Source: JAVVRI01 sp036654795
GTDB taxonomy: Bacteria; Bacteroidota; Bacteroidia; Bacteroidales; Tannerellaceae
Length of the DNA stretch: 6,649 bases
Assembly: GCA_036654795.1 (NCBI GenBank)
Contig: JAVVRI010000147.1
Location: 1-6,649, forward strand
Direction of reading: 5' to 3'
Each line of letters starts with the position of its first letter. Within the stretch, counting starts at the first letter, position 1. The position numbers and the translations under genes were made by a program. The notes under the pieces are model-generated. The model did not search any database. It worked only from the letters and a program-made list of their open reading frames with translations, and was not told the DNA's origin. Positions 1 to 6,347 of the stretch are shown here, in pieces.

Positions 1-153
1 ACCAACTCGGTCTAGTACATCTAATATATATAAGATCGGCACTTGGCGGATGGCGGCTGTCTGCTGGTGTGCCTTGGTCATTACCTTTTGAATCAAATCG
101 ACGGTGATCGCTTTACTTTGAACCTCTTCACCAAAAAAATACCAGTTTAGCAT
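1..153 (-). CDS. Probable LuxC-like acyl-CoA reductase, N-terminal fragment (3' end outside window)
   Basis: The reading frame opens at the ATG at 153-151 and stays open for 51 codons to the window edge, so only the N-terminus is visible. It begins MLNWYFFGEEVQ and ends in the segment VPILYILDVLDRVG. This resembles the pre-catalytic N-terminal region of LuxC-type acyl-CoA reductases, where a hydrophobic helix of the type 'Ixx(F/L)L..VG' precedes the NADP-dependent aldehyde-dehydrogenase-like domain. No catalytic residue lies inside the fragment. It starts 18 nt after the stop of a LuxE-like gene on the same strand, so the two are probably one transcript and may be translationally coupled. In known systems LuxC reduces an activated acyl group to an aldehyde using acyl-LuxE as partner. 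The assignment rests on the short match plus the LuxE neighbour. Another enzyme acting on acyl adenylates or thioesters is possible. Confidence 0.6.
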   Translation of the reverse strand, partial: MLNWYFFGEEVQSKAITVDLIQKVMTKAHQQTAAIRQVPILYILDVLDRVG

Positions 154-171
154 TGTTTTCTCATTTGTTAT

Positions 172-1296
172 TTATCGGTTCATTAATTGGGCGGCGGATA
201 TTCCGCAACCAGCATACTTCTTGACGCCTCCGCGTCCTTGCAGCACAATGTATTTGCCAGGTCGGCCACACGGACAGTTTGACTCCACATAACCAATGTC
301 GGTGCTTAGGATGGAGAGGGCAGGTGTACTTCGTATATAAGGTGTGATGAGCTTTAATAGCCCCGACTCAGAATCGTCCAGAACCTCCATTGTGTATGGA
401 GAGACGGCGCATACGCGGGAGTAGATGGGCACATGGAAATGTCCGCATTCGCAGGTCATGTATGGCACGCCGTGTTCCACCATCCCGAATACGTCCCGTA
501 TCCGGTCTCGCTCGATGCCCAGTACGCGTTTTACTAAATCGGCATATTCATCGAACGGGATTGTTTTGCCGGTATAATTTTTCCATCCTCCGCCTGAGAA
601 GAGCACGCTTTCACTAGGAAAGTGATAGTGCAGCCCTCGCTTGTCCAGTTCGGTCAGTGTCATATAACCAAAGGCGGGGAAGCCGGTGATGCGTAGCGGC
701 AAGCCGGAATCGGCAAAGCGCCTTAGTGCATCAATGCCCTCTTCCAAGCGAAACTCGGCTTCGCCATATTTGTCTTTGCCAATGGCGAAAAAAGTTTCGT
801 TCTCTTTGGCATAGCGTGCGTAGGAGCTGTGTGCATGTGCCGCTCCGCGTCCGGCAGATACTTCGGGCGCATAGGAAAAGATCAGGTTGTTAACTAACTG
901 TTCGGGGGCTGCCAAACCATAACTTTGAACGATATAGTCGCGCATGTGCCTTTGGCGCTCCATTGAAGTTTGATCCCAATTGATCTGGCTCTTGGAGCCT
1001 GTGGTACCGGAGGAGGTGAAGGTTTTGACAATCTCCGATTCGGGCAGGTTGAGCAGTTTTCGCTCCTTAAAGGCGGTAACAAACAGAGCCGGAATACGCA
1101 GAATGTCCTTTTCTGTTCGAATGTCTTCTACCGTAAAGCCGTATTGCTCTGCGATAGAACGGAAGATAACAGAGTGCTCTCTGTTCCATTCGAACATCTC
1201 CCGGACGGATTCAATAAAAAGAATCTCTGTCTTGGCATAATCAAAAGCATCTTTGCATTCGAACAGTTGGTTTGTTTTTACTTCACAAAGTGTCAT
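172..1296 (-). CDS. LuxE-like acyl-protein synthetase / adenylate-forming acyltransferase
   Basis: This 374-residue protein matches the usual length of LuxE-family acyl-protein synthetases (about 370), which belong to the adenylate-forming superfamily with PaaK-type ligases. They activate a carboxylic acid with ATP and move the acyl group to an enzyme cysteine for reduction by LuxC. Visible motifs, in order: the Ser/Thr/Gly phosphate-binding loop FTSSGTTGSKS (93-103); FSGGGWK (233-239); FGMVEHG (270-276), in the place of the family's aromatic-G-x-T/x-E motif; STDIG (331-335), with the ribose-binding-type Asp; and a C-terminal GRGGVKKYAGCG (354-365). Cys364 fits the position of the acyl-accepting cysteine reported for Photobacterium LuxE. 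Four cysteines, CEC (282-284) and CPCGRPG (341-347), could bind a metal ion as in PaaK-like ligases. No signal peptide or membrane segment is seen, so it should be cytoplasmic. The ATG at 1296 follows A/T-rich DNA with no Shine-Dalgarno. The substrate is unknown: nothing shows whether it is a long-chain fatty acid or an aromatic acid. Confidence 0.85.
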   Translation of the reverse strand: MTLCEVKTNQLFECKDAFDYAKTEILFIESVREMFEWNREHSVIFRSIAEQYGFTVEDIRTEKDILRIPALFVTAFKERKLLNLPESEIVKTFTSSGTTGSKSQINWDQTSMERQRHMRDYIVQSYGLAAPEQLVNNLIFSYAPEVSAGRGAAHAHSSYARYAKENETFFAIGKDKYGEAEFRLEEGIDALRRFADSGLPLRITGFPAFGYMTLTELDKRGLHYHFPSESVLFSGGGWKNYTGKTIPFDEYADLVKRVLGIERDRIRDVFGMVEHGVPYMTCECGHFHVPIYSRVCAVSPYTMEVLDDSESGLLKLITPYIRSTPALSILSTDIGYVESNCPCGRPGKYIVLQGRGGVKKYAGCGISAAQLMNR

Positions 1297-1353
1297 TTCT
1301 ATTTAAATATTATCAGGTATGCCGTCAACATGTCCCTATGGTCCATACATCTA

Positions 1354-1369
1354 TCTCATTAAGCTGAGA
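1354..1369 (-). promoter_or_regulatory. Short inverted repeat at the predicted luxE transcription start
   Basis: On the minus strand the sequence TCTCA-GCTTAA-TGAGA forms a perfect 5-bp inverted repeat with a 6-nt centre, extendable by one G-T wobble and one T-A pair. It sits directly downstream of the predicted -7 box, so it spans the likely +1. It could be a repressor operator or a small 5' stem protecting the mRNA end. Arms this short can arise by chance. Confidence 0.3.
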
Positions 1370-1400
1370 CAAATATAGTATATTTAAAGTAAAAATGTAA
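1370..1400 (-). promoter_or_regulatory. Predicted Bacteroidota promoter for the luxE-luxC-like unit
   Basis: Read on the minus strand, 1377-1370 is TATATTTG, an exact match to the Bacteroidota -7 box TAnnTTTG. The -33 region is weak: with a 19-nt spacer it reads TTAC rather than TTTG, inside a very A/T-rich stretch. Transcription would start near 1363-1366, leaving a leader of about 70 nt before the ATG at 1296. Because this promoter lies between the outer-membrane protein gene and the luxE-like gene, the latter probably does not depend on read-through. This is a prediction from the consensus only. Confidence 0.55.
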
Positions 1401-1421
1401 TTAAGCCGTATGTATTTATTA

Positions 1422-3899
1422 TTAACTTCCGCTTTCCTGACCACCGCTGTTGTTCCCGCTTTTCATGTCGTCGTTACTAATGCCTCGTTTTACCTTTTTG
1501 ATGGCGTCCTTGAGCGTGCCGAAGCGATAGGAGACGCTGAGGCGGAAGTCGCGCATGGTGCGGTAGTTTGCGCTTGTCATGTTGAACGTGGGGTCGCTGG
1601 ATGTGTTTTCCATCTTCATTGTCTTCCAGAAGGGGTTTTGGCAGGAGAGGCTGACGGTCAGTTTCTTTTTCAAGAAGTCTTTATTTACCCCTAAACCAAT
1701 GAAGTAGAAGGGTGAGCGCTTGCCTTGTAGCTCTATCTGCGGCGAGTAGTATCCTCCGTTCAGGTCGATGCGGAAGTTGAGTGGCAGGTTGATTTGAGAG
1801 CCGGCAAAGATCCGTCCGCTAAGGCCGCTATTTGCCAGGTTGTTATTCTTACTTTTTAAGTCGGTATAATCCAATCCACCGTTCAAGTAGATACGGAAAA
1901 GAGGGATTGGGTTCCAACTGCCATAGAGGAACAGCATGCTCCGTTGCTTTTTCCCAATGTTGCCGTAAGTGGTTTGCGAGATGCCGGGCTTTGCCGGATC
2001 AATTATCGTATAACTCTCGATGGAGTTGTTTACAAACGTATGGACGAGGTTGGCGTTGATGCTGAACTTTTGCGCAAACATGCTGTAATTCAAATTTATG
2101 CTGTTGCTCTTCTCTGAGTCGAGGTTCGGATTGCCGAATGAGATGTTAAGCGGGTCGGAGTTGTTGATATAGGGATTCAGATACCAGATGCCCGGACGCT
2201 GGATGCGCATGTTGTATCCCAAACGGAACTGTTGCGTCATGTTGAGTTGATAAGACAGGGTGGCACTCGGCACTACGTCGAAATAGTCCGTGCTAAAGTT
2301 CTGCTCCGGAAGTTTTAGGAATTTGACGGCCAACGAGGTTCCTTCTGCACGTACTCCTGCCTTAAAGCCGAATTTGTTTACTTTTACGGCGTAACCCAGG
2401 TAAGCGGAATAGATGTGTTGCGAATGTTTGAAATGGCTGTCGCTTGAACTGATATCCTTCCATTCTCCTGTAGTAGAGTCCATGAGTGTACGCACCGTTT
2501 CACTGTTGCTCTGGCGGAAGATGTATTTGCCACCCACTTCTAGCGTCTGATCTTTCCAGGTTGGCGTCGTGTAGTCTAGTTGGGCGGTATGTTCCTTGGT
2601 TGAGGCGGTGTTAACGTTTTGCTGAGGATAGCCTAGGCGGGGCTGGTAATTGATCACATTGAATATGTCGGTGTAGCTCTTACTGTCGTCGGGCGAATTA
2701 CTGAAACGATAGGAGAAGGTCAGCATCTCGTCTTTCTTGTGCGTGGAGTGCTGGTAGTCTACATTGATGTCGGTAGAGCCGAAGGTTCCGGTATTTTTGC
2801 TGTTACGGTTATATTGATAGACCGGATTGCCGGCTTTACTTAGCATCTCCACGTCGTATTCCGAGCGGTTAGTCATTTTCCCGTTGAAAAGGTTTGCACC
2901 TACACTCAGTAGGTTTAGTGAGTCGATTTCGTAACTACCCTCCAACGATCCGAACTGGAAGGGGCCGGAGTGTTTGCTTCGCCCATACTGGTTGAGGTAG
3001 TGCTGGTTGTCGTTAGCCAAATCTTCGCGGATTGAATAAGAGTCGTTCCATGGACTGTTCTCGTGGTTGTAGTTGTAGTTTGCCGTGAGGCCTACTTTTC
3101 CTATTTTGGCAGACGCATAGCCTCCTCCGCCAACGCGTCCCGTAGTACTAGCCGAAGCGCGCAATGTCCCGGTATATCCTTGCAAGGCATTGCGAGTGGT
3201 GATGATGTTGATGATGCCTCCAATCCCTTCGGCATCATACTTGGCACCCGGGTCAGTGATGACTTCGATGCTTTTCACTGAGTTTGCCGGCATGCTTTTC
3301 AGTACATCGGAAGGGTTATTGCTTAACAAGTTGGAGGGTTTACCATTCATGTATATTTTGAAGTTGGTAGAACCTTTAAGCTGTATTTTGTCATCGCCAT
3401 CGACGGTGATCATGGGCACTTTACGGAGCATGTCCAGTGTTGTGCTGGTCTGTGCTTCGGGGTCGTCCTCCAGGCTGTAGGTCAGTTTGTCTATCTCTAC
3501 TTTTACGAGGGGTTTCTGGGCAGTGACAGTCACTTCTCCGAGGCGTTGGTTGTCTTCGGTCATGTAGACTTTCCCGAGGTTGGTCAGTGGCTTTCCGGCT
3601 GTCAGCGTAAAGGAGCGATGCGAGGCGCGTTTGCCGATGGACTGCAAGGTCATTGTGTATTTTCCTGCCTCTTTTAGTGAGGTTTCGAACTTCCCGTCCG
3701 TGTCGCAAGCTAGGAGTTTGATGGGTTTTTGCGGTGCTGCAGTTCGGGTGATCGTGATTGTTGCGTAAGGTACAGTTTCGTTGGTTAGCGAATCGACAAC
3801 CTGTCCTTTCAGTGTAAATAAGGCGGTGTTGTTGGTCTGTGCGTACACGGGTAGAACACAAAAAAACACAAATAACAAAGTGTAGAATCTTTCTTTCAT
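1422..3899 (-). CDS. TonB-dependent-receptor-like outer membrane beta-barrel family protein
   Basis: The 825-residue product has the layout of Bacteroidota 'outer membrane beta-barrel family' proteins (OMP_b-brl_3 type). A Sec signal peptide covers residues 1-20 (MKERFY, hydrophobic core, cleavage expected after VYA at 20). A CarboxypepD_reg-like beta-sandwich follows at about 28-105, with the typical GQVVDSLTNETVPYATI. A TonB-receptor plug-like domain covers about 120-237, including LRKVPMITVDGDDKIQLKG and IEVITDPGAKYDAEGIGGII. The rest is a long beta-barrel rich in alternating aromatic strands (NYNYNHE, NLNYSMFAQ). The last strand, FRLSVSYRFG, ends near residue 794 and is followed by a 31-residue Lys-rich then Gly/Ser/Asn-rich tail. 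No SusD-like lipoprotein gene adjoins it and the SusC-type architecture is absent, so a Sus glycan system is not supported. The cargo (peptide, siderophore, glycan or none) cannot be deduced. No convincing TonB box was found. It lies alone between two predicted promoters and appears monocistronic. The ATG at 3899 is chosen because the signal peptide begins there. Confidence 0.88.
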   Translation of the reverse strand: MKERFYTLLFVFFCVLPVYAQTNNTALFTLKGQVVDSLTNETVPYATITITRTAAPQKPIKLLACDTDGKFETSLKEAGKYTMTLQSIGKRASHRSFTLTAGKPLTNLGKVYMTEDNQRLGEVTVTAQKPLVKVEIDKLTYSLEDDPEAQTSTTLDMLRKVPMITVDGDDKIQLKGSTNFKIYMNGKPSNLLSNNPSDVLKSMPANSVKSIEVITDPGAKYDAEGIGGIINIITTRNALQGYTGTLRASASTTGRVGGGGYASAKIGKVGLTANYNYNHENSPWNDSYSIREDLANDNQHYLNQYGRSKHSGPFQFGSLEGSYEIDSLNLLSVGANLFNGKMTNRSEYDVEMLSKAGNPVYQYNRNSKNTGTFGSTDINVDYQHSTHKKDEMLTFSYRFSNSPDDSKSYTDIFNVINYQPRLGYPQQNVNTASTKEHTAQLDYTTPTWKDQTLEVGGKYIFRQSNSETVRTLMDSTTGEWKDISSSDSHFKHSQHIYSAYLGYAVKVNKFGFKAGVRAEGTSLAVKFLKLPEQNFSTDYFDVVPSATLSYQLNMTQQFRLGYNMRIQRPGIWYLNPYINNSDPLNISFGNPNLDSEKSNSINLNYSMFAQKFSINANLVHTFVNNSIESYTIIDPAKPGISQTTYGNIGKKQRSMLFLYGSWNPIPLFRIYLNGGLDYTDLKSKNNNLANSGLSGRIFAGSQINLPLNFRIDLNGGYYSPQIELQGKRSPFYFIGLGVNKDFLKKKLTVSLSCQNPFWKTMKMENTSSDPTFNMTSANYRTMRDFRLSVSYRFGTLKDAIKKVKRGISNDDMKSGNNSGGQESGS

Positions 3900-3948
3900 T
3901 ACAAATAGGTTTATATGTCTACGAATTAGTCGGAATTATCTGATTGAA

Positions 3949-3964
3949 TGTTGCAAATGTAACA
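3949..3964. promoter_or_regulatory. Imperfect 16-bp palindrome over the -7 box, candidate operator
   Basis: The sequence TGTTGCAAATGTAACA is a dyad with 6-bp arms (TGTTGC / GTAACA, one mismatched pair) and a 4-bp centre. It completely covers the predicted -7 box of the outer-membrane protein gene. A protein bound here would block the polymerase, so a repressor site is the simplest reading. The size and spacing suit a dimeric helix-turn-helix regulator. No regulator gene is in the window and the family cannot be named. Confidence 0.35.
3954..3961 (-). promoter_or_regulatory. Predicted -7 box for the outer-membrane protein gene
   Basis: On the minus strand 3961-3954 reads TACATTTG, an exact TAnnTTTG match. 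The start would be near 3947, giving a leader of about 48 nt before the ATG at 3899. No TTTG is found 19-21 nt upstream. The nearest TTG is only about 10 nt away, so the -33 element is poor, which may mean activator dependence or simply a weak call. Confidence 0.45.
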
Positions 3965-4049
3965 TATTTCACAACCGACAGCGTGTATTCTCTTTTAAAT
4001 AAATATAATAGGGTGATAATAATTACGAATAGTCTTATTTCACTACACA

Positions 4050-4081
4050 TTTGCAGAATCGGGGACGGTTCGCTATCTTTG
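4050..4081 (+). promoter_or_regulatory. Strong Bacteroidota-type promoter for the phosphoesterase pair
   Basis: TTTG at 4050-4053 is separated by exactly 20 nt from TATCTTTG at 4074-4081. This matches the -33 TTTG and -7 TAnnTTTG elements used by the primary sigma factor of Bacteroidota, with ideal spacing. Transcription should begin around 4086-4090, only about 8-12 nt before the ATG at 4098, so the leader would be very short. No Shine-Dalgarno motif lies in between (the sequence is an A-run followed by TAGACGAG). Confidence 0.75.
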
Positions 4082-4097
4082 CAAAAAAATAGACGAG

Positions 4098-5189
4098 ATG
4101 CCTACGTTCTTTATCGTTTTGTTATGTCTTTACCTTATTGGAAATATATATATTTTCCGTCGTGCACGGCAAGCGTTGGTCGCACAATCTACTGGGGTTA
4201 AGGTGTTGCTTGGTGTCCTTTATTGGATGTGCGCAGTATCTTTTTTCAGCAGTTTTCTCTTTCGTAATGTGGACTTGCCCGACTCGTATGCTCACACTGT
4301 GCACGAAATCGGCACGGGGTGGCTGGTCTTTACCCTCTACATGGTGTTGCTACTGGGAGCGTTCGATTTGTTGAGACTTATACACATCCGTAGCAAAAAT
4401 AGCTTCTTTGTTTCTACTGGTCTAACACTGTGTCTATTAGGCGTTGGTTATTACGTCTATCAACATCCCGATACAAAGGTTATCAACATTGTTATCAACA
4501 GACCATTGGTGGCTTATCAACCGGTGCTGAAGGTGATTGCGGTTAGCGATTTGCATCTGGGGTATGGCACGGACAAGGCGCGCCTACAACACTACGTTCG
4601 GATGATCAACGAGCAAAATCCTGACTTGATCCTAATCGGCGGAGATCTGATAGACAACAGCCTTGTACCTCTCCGCTCCGAGCGAATGGACGAGGAACTC
4701 TCCAAACTGAAAGCACCGATGGGCGTCTATATGGTACCCGGCAATCATGAATATATCAGCGGCATGGACGACTGTGCCAACTTCCTCGCCACGACGCCGA
4801 TACGGTTGTTGCGCGACTCTGTTGTGACGCTGCCGGGCGGATTGCAACTTATTGGCCGCGATGATCGCCACAACGCCCATCGTCTCCCGCTGGCCGCTCT
4901 TGTGGCGCAAACGGACGGTACGAAGCCGATCCTCTTGATGGACCATCAGCCCTATGATCTTGCTGAGACTGAAGCGATGGGCATTGACCTGCAATTCAGC
5001 GGACATACGCATCACGGGCAGGTATGGCCGGTCAGCCTCGTTACCGACTATCTTTTCGAGCAGAGTTACGGCTATCGGCAGTGGGGCAAGAGTCATATTT
5101 ATGTATCCTCCGGCCTTTCCCTTTGGGGGCCTCCTTTCCGTATTGGCACGAACAGTGAGCTGGTTGTCTTTAACCTTTCGTTTAAATGA
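4098..5189 (+). CDS. Membrane-anchored calcineurin-like metallophosphoesterase (first of tandem pair)
   Basis: This 363-residue protein has an N-terminal membrane part and a C-terminal calcineurin-like phosphoesterase domain. Predicted transmembrane segments lie near 3-20, 34-55, 72-95 and 104-121. Basic residues (RRAR at 21-24, HIRSK at 96-100) mark the cytoplasmic loops, which places the catalytic domain (about 145-360) in the periplasm. The dinuclear-metal motifs are all present: SDLHLG (D151, H153), GGDLID (D183), GNHEY (N216, H217), MDHQP (H283) and SGHTHHG (H303, H305). A family-specific IGRDDR lies at 252-257. The domain type is that of YkuE-like phosphoesterases, which cleave phosphate mono- or diesters using two metal ions. 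The actual substrate is unknown; a lipid-linked or envelope phosphate ester is plausible from location, and the Chlamydia LpxG branch shows that such proteins can act on lipid A precursors. The ATG at 4098 starts the first transmembrane segment and lies just after a good promoter. The next gene begins 6 nt after its stop. Confidence 0.9.
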   Translation: MPTFFIVLLCLYLIGNIYIFRRARQALVAQSTGVKVLLGVLYWMCAVSFFSSFLFRNVDLPDSYAHTVHEIGTGWLVFTLYMVLLLGAFDLLRLIHIRSKNSFFVSTGLTLCLLGVGYYVYQHPDTKVINIVINRPLVAYQPVLKVIAVSDLHLGYGTDKARLQHYVRMINEQNPDLILIGGDLIDNSLVPLRSERMDEELSKLKAPMGVYMVPGNHEYISGMDDCANFLATTPIRLLRDSVVTLPGGLQLIGRDDRHNAHRLPLAALVAQTDGTKPILLMDHQPYDLAETEAMGIDLQFSGHTHHGQVWPVSLVTDYLFEQSYGYRQWGKSHIYVSSGLSLWGPPFRIGTNSELVVFNLSFK

Positions 5190-5195
5190 TCGGGT

Positions 5196-6347
5196 ATGAA
5201 AGTCTTTTTACAATCCATTGTAGCGCAACTGCTGCTTAATCCCTACGTCTTTTGGCGGGGCTATCAGGCGCTTCCGCCGTGTAAGGGTTGGCGTGTGTCC
5301 TATACACTGCTTTTTGTGCTCGAATTATTGCTCTATTTTGTCGGTTTCTTCTTTTATAAGGAACTGCCGGATGAGTGGCTGGTCCCTTTGATGTTCGTTT
5401 GCAATACATGGTACATCGCTTGCCTTTATATCACCCTTTCGCTCTTGGTGCTCGAAGGTCTGCGTCTTTTAAACCGCTGGTGGCATTGGTATCCCGCCTG
5501 GTTGTCGGCGCGATGGCAGCAGGTCAAGCTGACGCTGTTCTTCCTTATCTTGCTGGCCGTAACGTTGCTGATGGTTCATGCGAACCATGTGGTGAACTAT
5601 CCCAGCGTGACGCACGTCAACATCACAATTCCTAAACAGGCTGCGGGGCGAGACAGTCTTACCATTGTGATGATGAGCGACTTGCACATTGGTGAAATGA
5701 TTGGCAAGAAGCTTGTGCAGCGTTACGTAGCCTTGAGCAATGCGCAGCACCCGGACATGGTGGTGCTTGTGGGCGACATCATGGATTATGAGTCTCGCTT
5801 CGCTGAAAAAGAACACATTGAGGATGATTTGCAACAGTTGAAGGCGCCGCTGGGCGTCTATATCGTAAACGGCAACCATGAGTATCGCGCCAACCGCTTT
5901 GCCAAGCGTCGCTGGTTGCAAAAGACGGGCGGCATCCTACTGATCGATTCCGTCGTCATGCCGGACAGCTCCTTCTATCTGATCGGTCGCGACGACCGCA
6001 TCAACCGCAAACGCGCCGCGCTCCATACGCTTATGGCTGGTCTGGACACAACCAAGCCCCTGCTGTTGCTCGACCATCAACCTCTCTCCTTTAACGAGAT
6101 GTTGATGAATCGCATCGACTTTGGTATGCACGGCCATACCCACAACGGTCAGTTCTGGCCGTATCCCCTCGTTATGAAGCTCGTTTACGAATGTCCCTAC
6201 GGTTATTATCGCAAGGGGGATACCCAGTTTTATGTTTCTTCTGGCATTGGTATTGCCGGTCCTCCTTACCGCGTAGGGACGGCCTCTGAACTGGTCGTCC
6301 TGCATATTCACTTCTCTCCTAATCCTGTTGGGCATCATGCACTATAA
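5196..6347 (+). CDS. Membrane-anchored calcineurin-like metallophosphoesterase (second of tandem pair)
   Basis: This 383-residue paralogue has the same architecture as the protein encoded just upstream. Predicted transmembrane segments lie near 6-19, 34-54, 62-88 and 111-128, with the catalytic domain at about 155-372. The metal ligands are intact: SDLHIG (D162, H164), VGDIMD (D194), GNHEY (N227, H228), LDHQP (H294) and HGHTHNG (H314, H316). IGRDDR (263-268) and YVSSG (346-350) are shared with the first copy. The membrane part is much more diverged than the catalytic part and has a longer, Trp-rich cytoplasmic loop (RLLNRWWHWYPAWLSARW, about 90-107). The start codon lies 6 nt after the upstream TGA, and no promoter is seen in between, so the two are expected to be co-transcribed from the promoter at 4050-4081. 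Its last 6 nt overlap the end of the convergent nuclease gene. Both copies look catalytically competent; substrates are unknown. Confidence 0.9.
   Translation: MKVFLQSIVAQLLLNPYVFWRGYQALPPCKGWRVSYTLLFVLELLLYFVGFFFYKELPDEWLVPLMFVCNTWYIACLYITLSLLVLEGLRLLNRWWHWYPAWLSARWQQVKLTLFFLILLAVTLLMVHANHVVNYPSVTHVNITIPKQAAGRDSLTIVMMSDLHIGEMIGKKLVQRYVALSNAQHPDMVVLVGDIMDYESRFAEKEHIEDDLQQLKAPLGVYIVNGNHEYRANRFAKRRWLQKTGGILLIDSVVMPDSSFYLIGRDDRINRKRAALHTLMAGLDTTKPLLLLDHQPLSFNEMLMNRIDFGMHGHTHNGQFWPYPLVMKLVYECPYGYYRKGDTQFYVSSGIGIAGPPYRVGTASELVVLHIHFSPNPVGHHAL

Noticed and set aside
970..1362. Plus-strand open frame of 130 codons opposite the N-terminal part of the luxE-like gene
   Set aside because: The minus-strand frame shows clear family motifs. 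The plus-strand product has none and runs into the promoter region of the luxE-like gene.
1297..1421. Rho-independent terminator after the outer-membrane protein gene
   Set aside because: The region is A/T-rich with no GC-rich stem followed by a T-run. The only dyad found lies at the next gene's predicted start and has short arms.
3421..3861. Minus-strand open frame of 146 codons inside the outer-membrane protein gene
   Set aside because: It lies in another frame of a clearly coding region. Its translation is Arg/Thr/His-rich without any domain pattern, and it has no promoter or start context of its own.
1422..3899. SusC-type glycan importer with a polysaccharide utilisation locus
   Set aside because: No SusD-like, glycoside hydrolase or sensor gene is adjacent, and the protein is shorter than SusC with the OMP_b-brl_3-type barrel and C-terminal tail.
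3921..4034. Imperfect direct repeat ACGAATTAGTC (3921-3931) and ACGAATAGTC (4025-4034)
   Set aside because: There are only two copies, with a 1-nt length difference, in A/T-rich DNA and at unrelated positions relative to the two promoters. Chance is the simpler explanation.
3944..4201. Plus-strand open frame of 85 codons across the divergent intergenic region
   Set aside because: It spans both predicted promoters and overlaps the start of the phosphoesterase in another frame. Its sequence shows no domain or signal peptide pattern.
4632..5096. Minus-strand open frame of 154 codons opposite the first phosphoesterase
   Set aside because: It is antisense to the conserved catalytic domain, including the GDLID, GNHE and GHTH motifs. 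The frame is a by-product of codon use there, with no recognisable protein family.
5469..5921. Minus-strand open frame of 150 codons opposite the second phosphoesterase, and a similar one at 5937-6338
   Set aside because: Both mirror the same catalytic region as the shadow frame in the first copy. Their His/Arg/Val-rich translations have no domain features.
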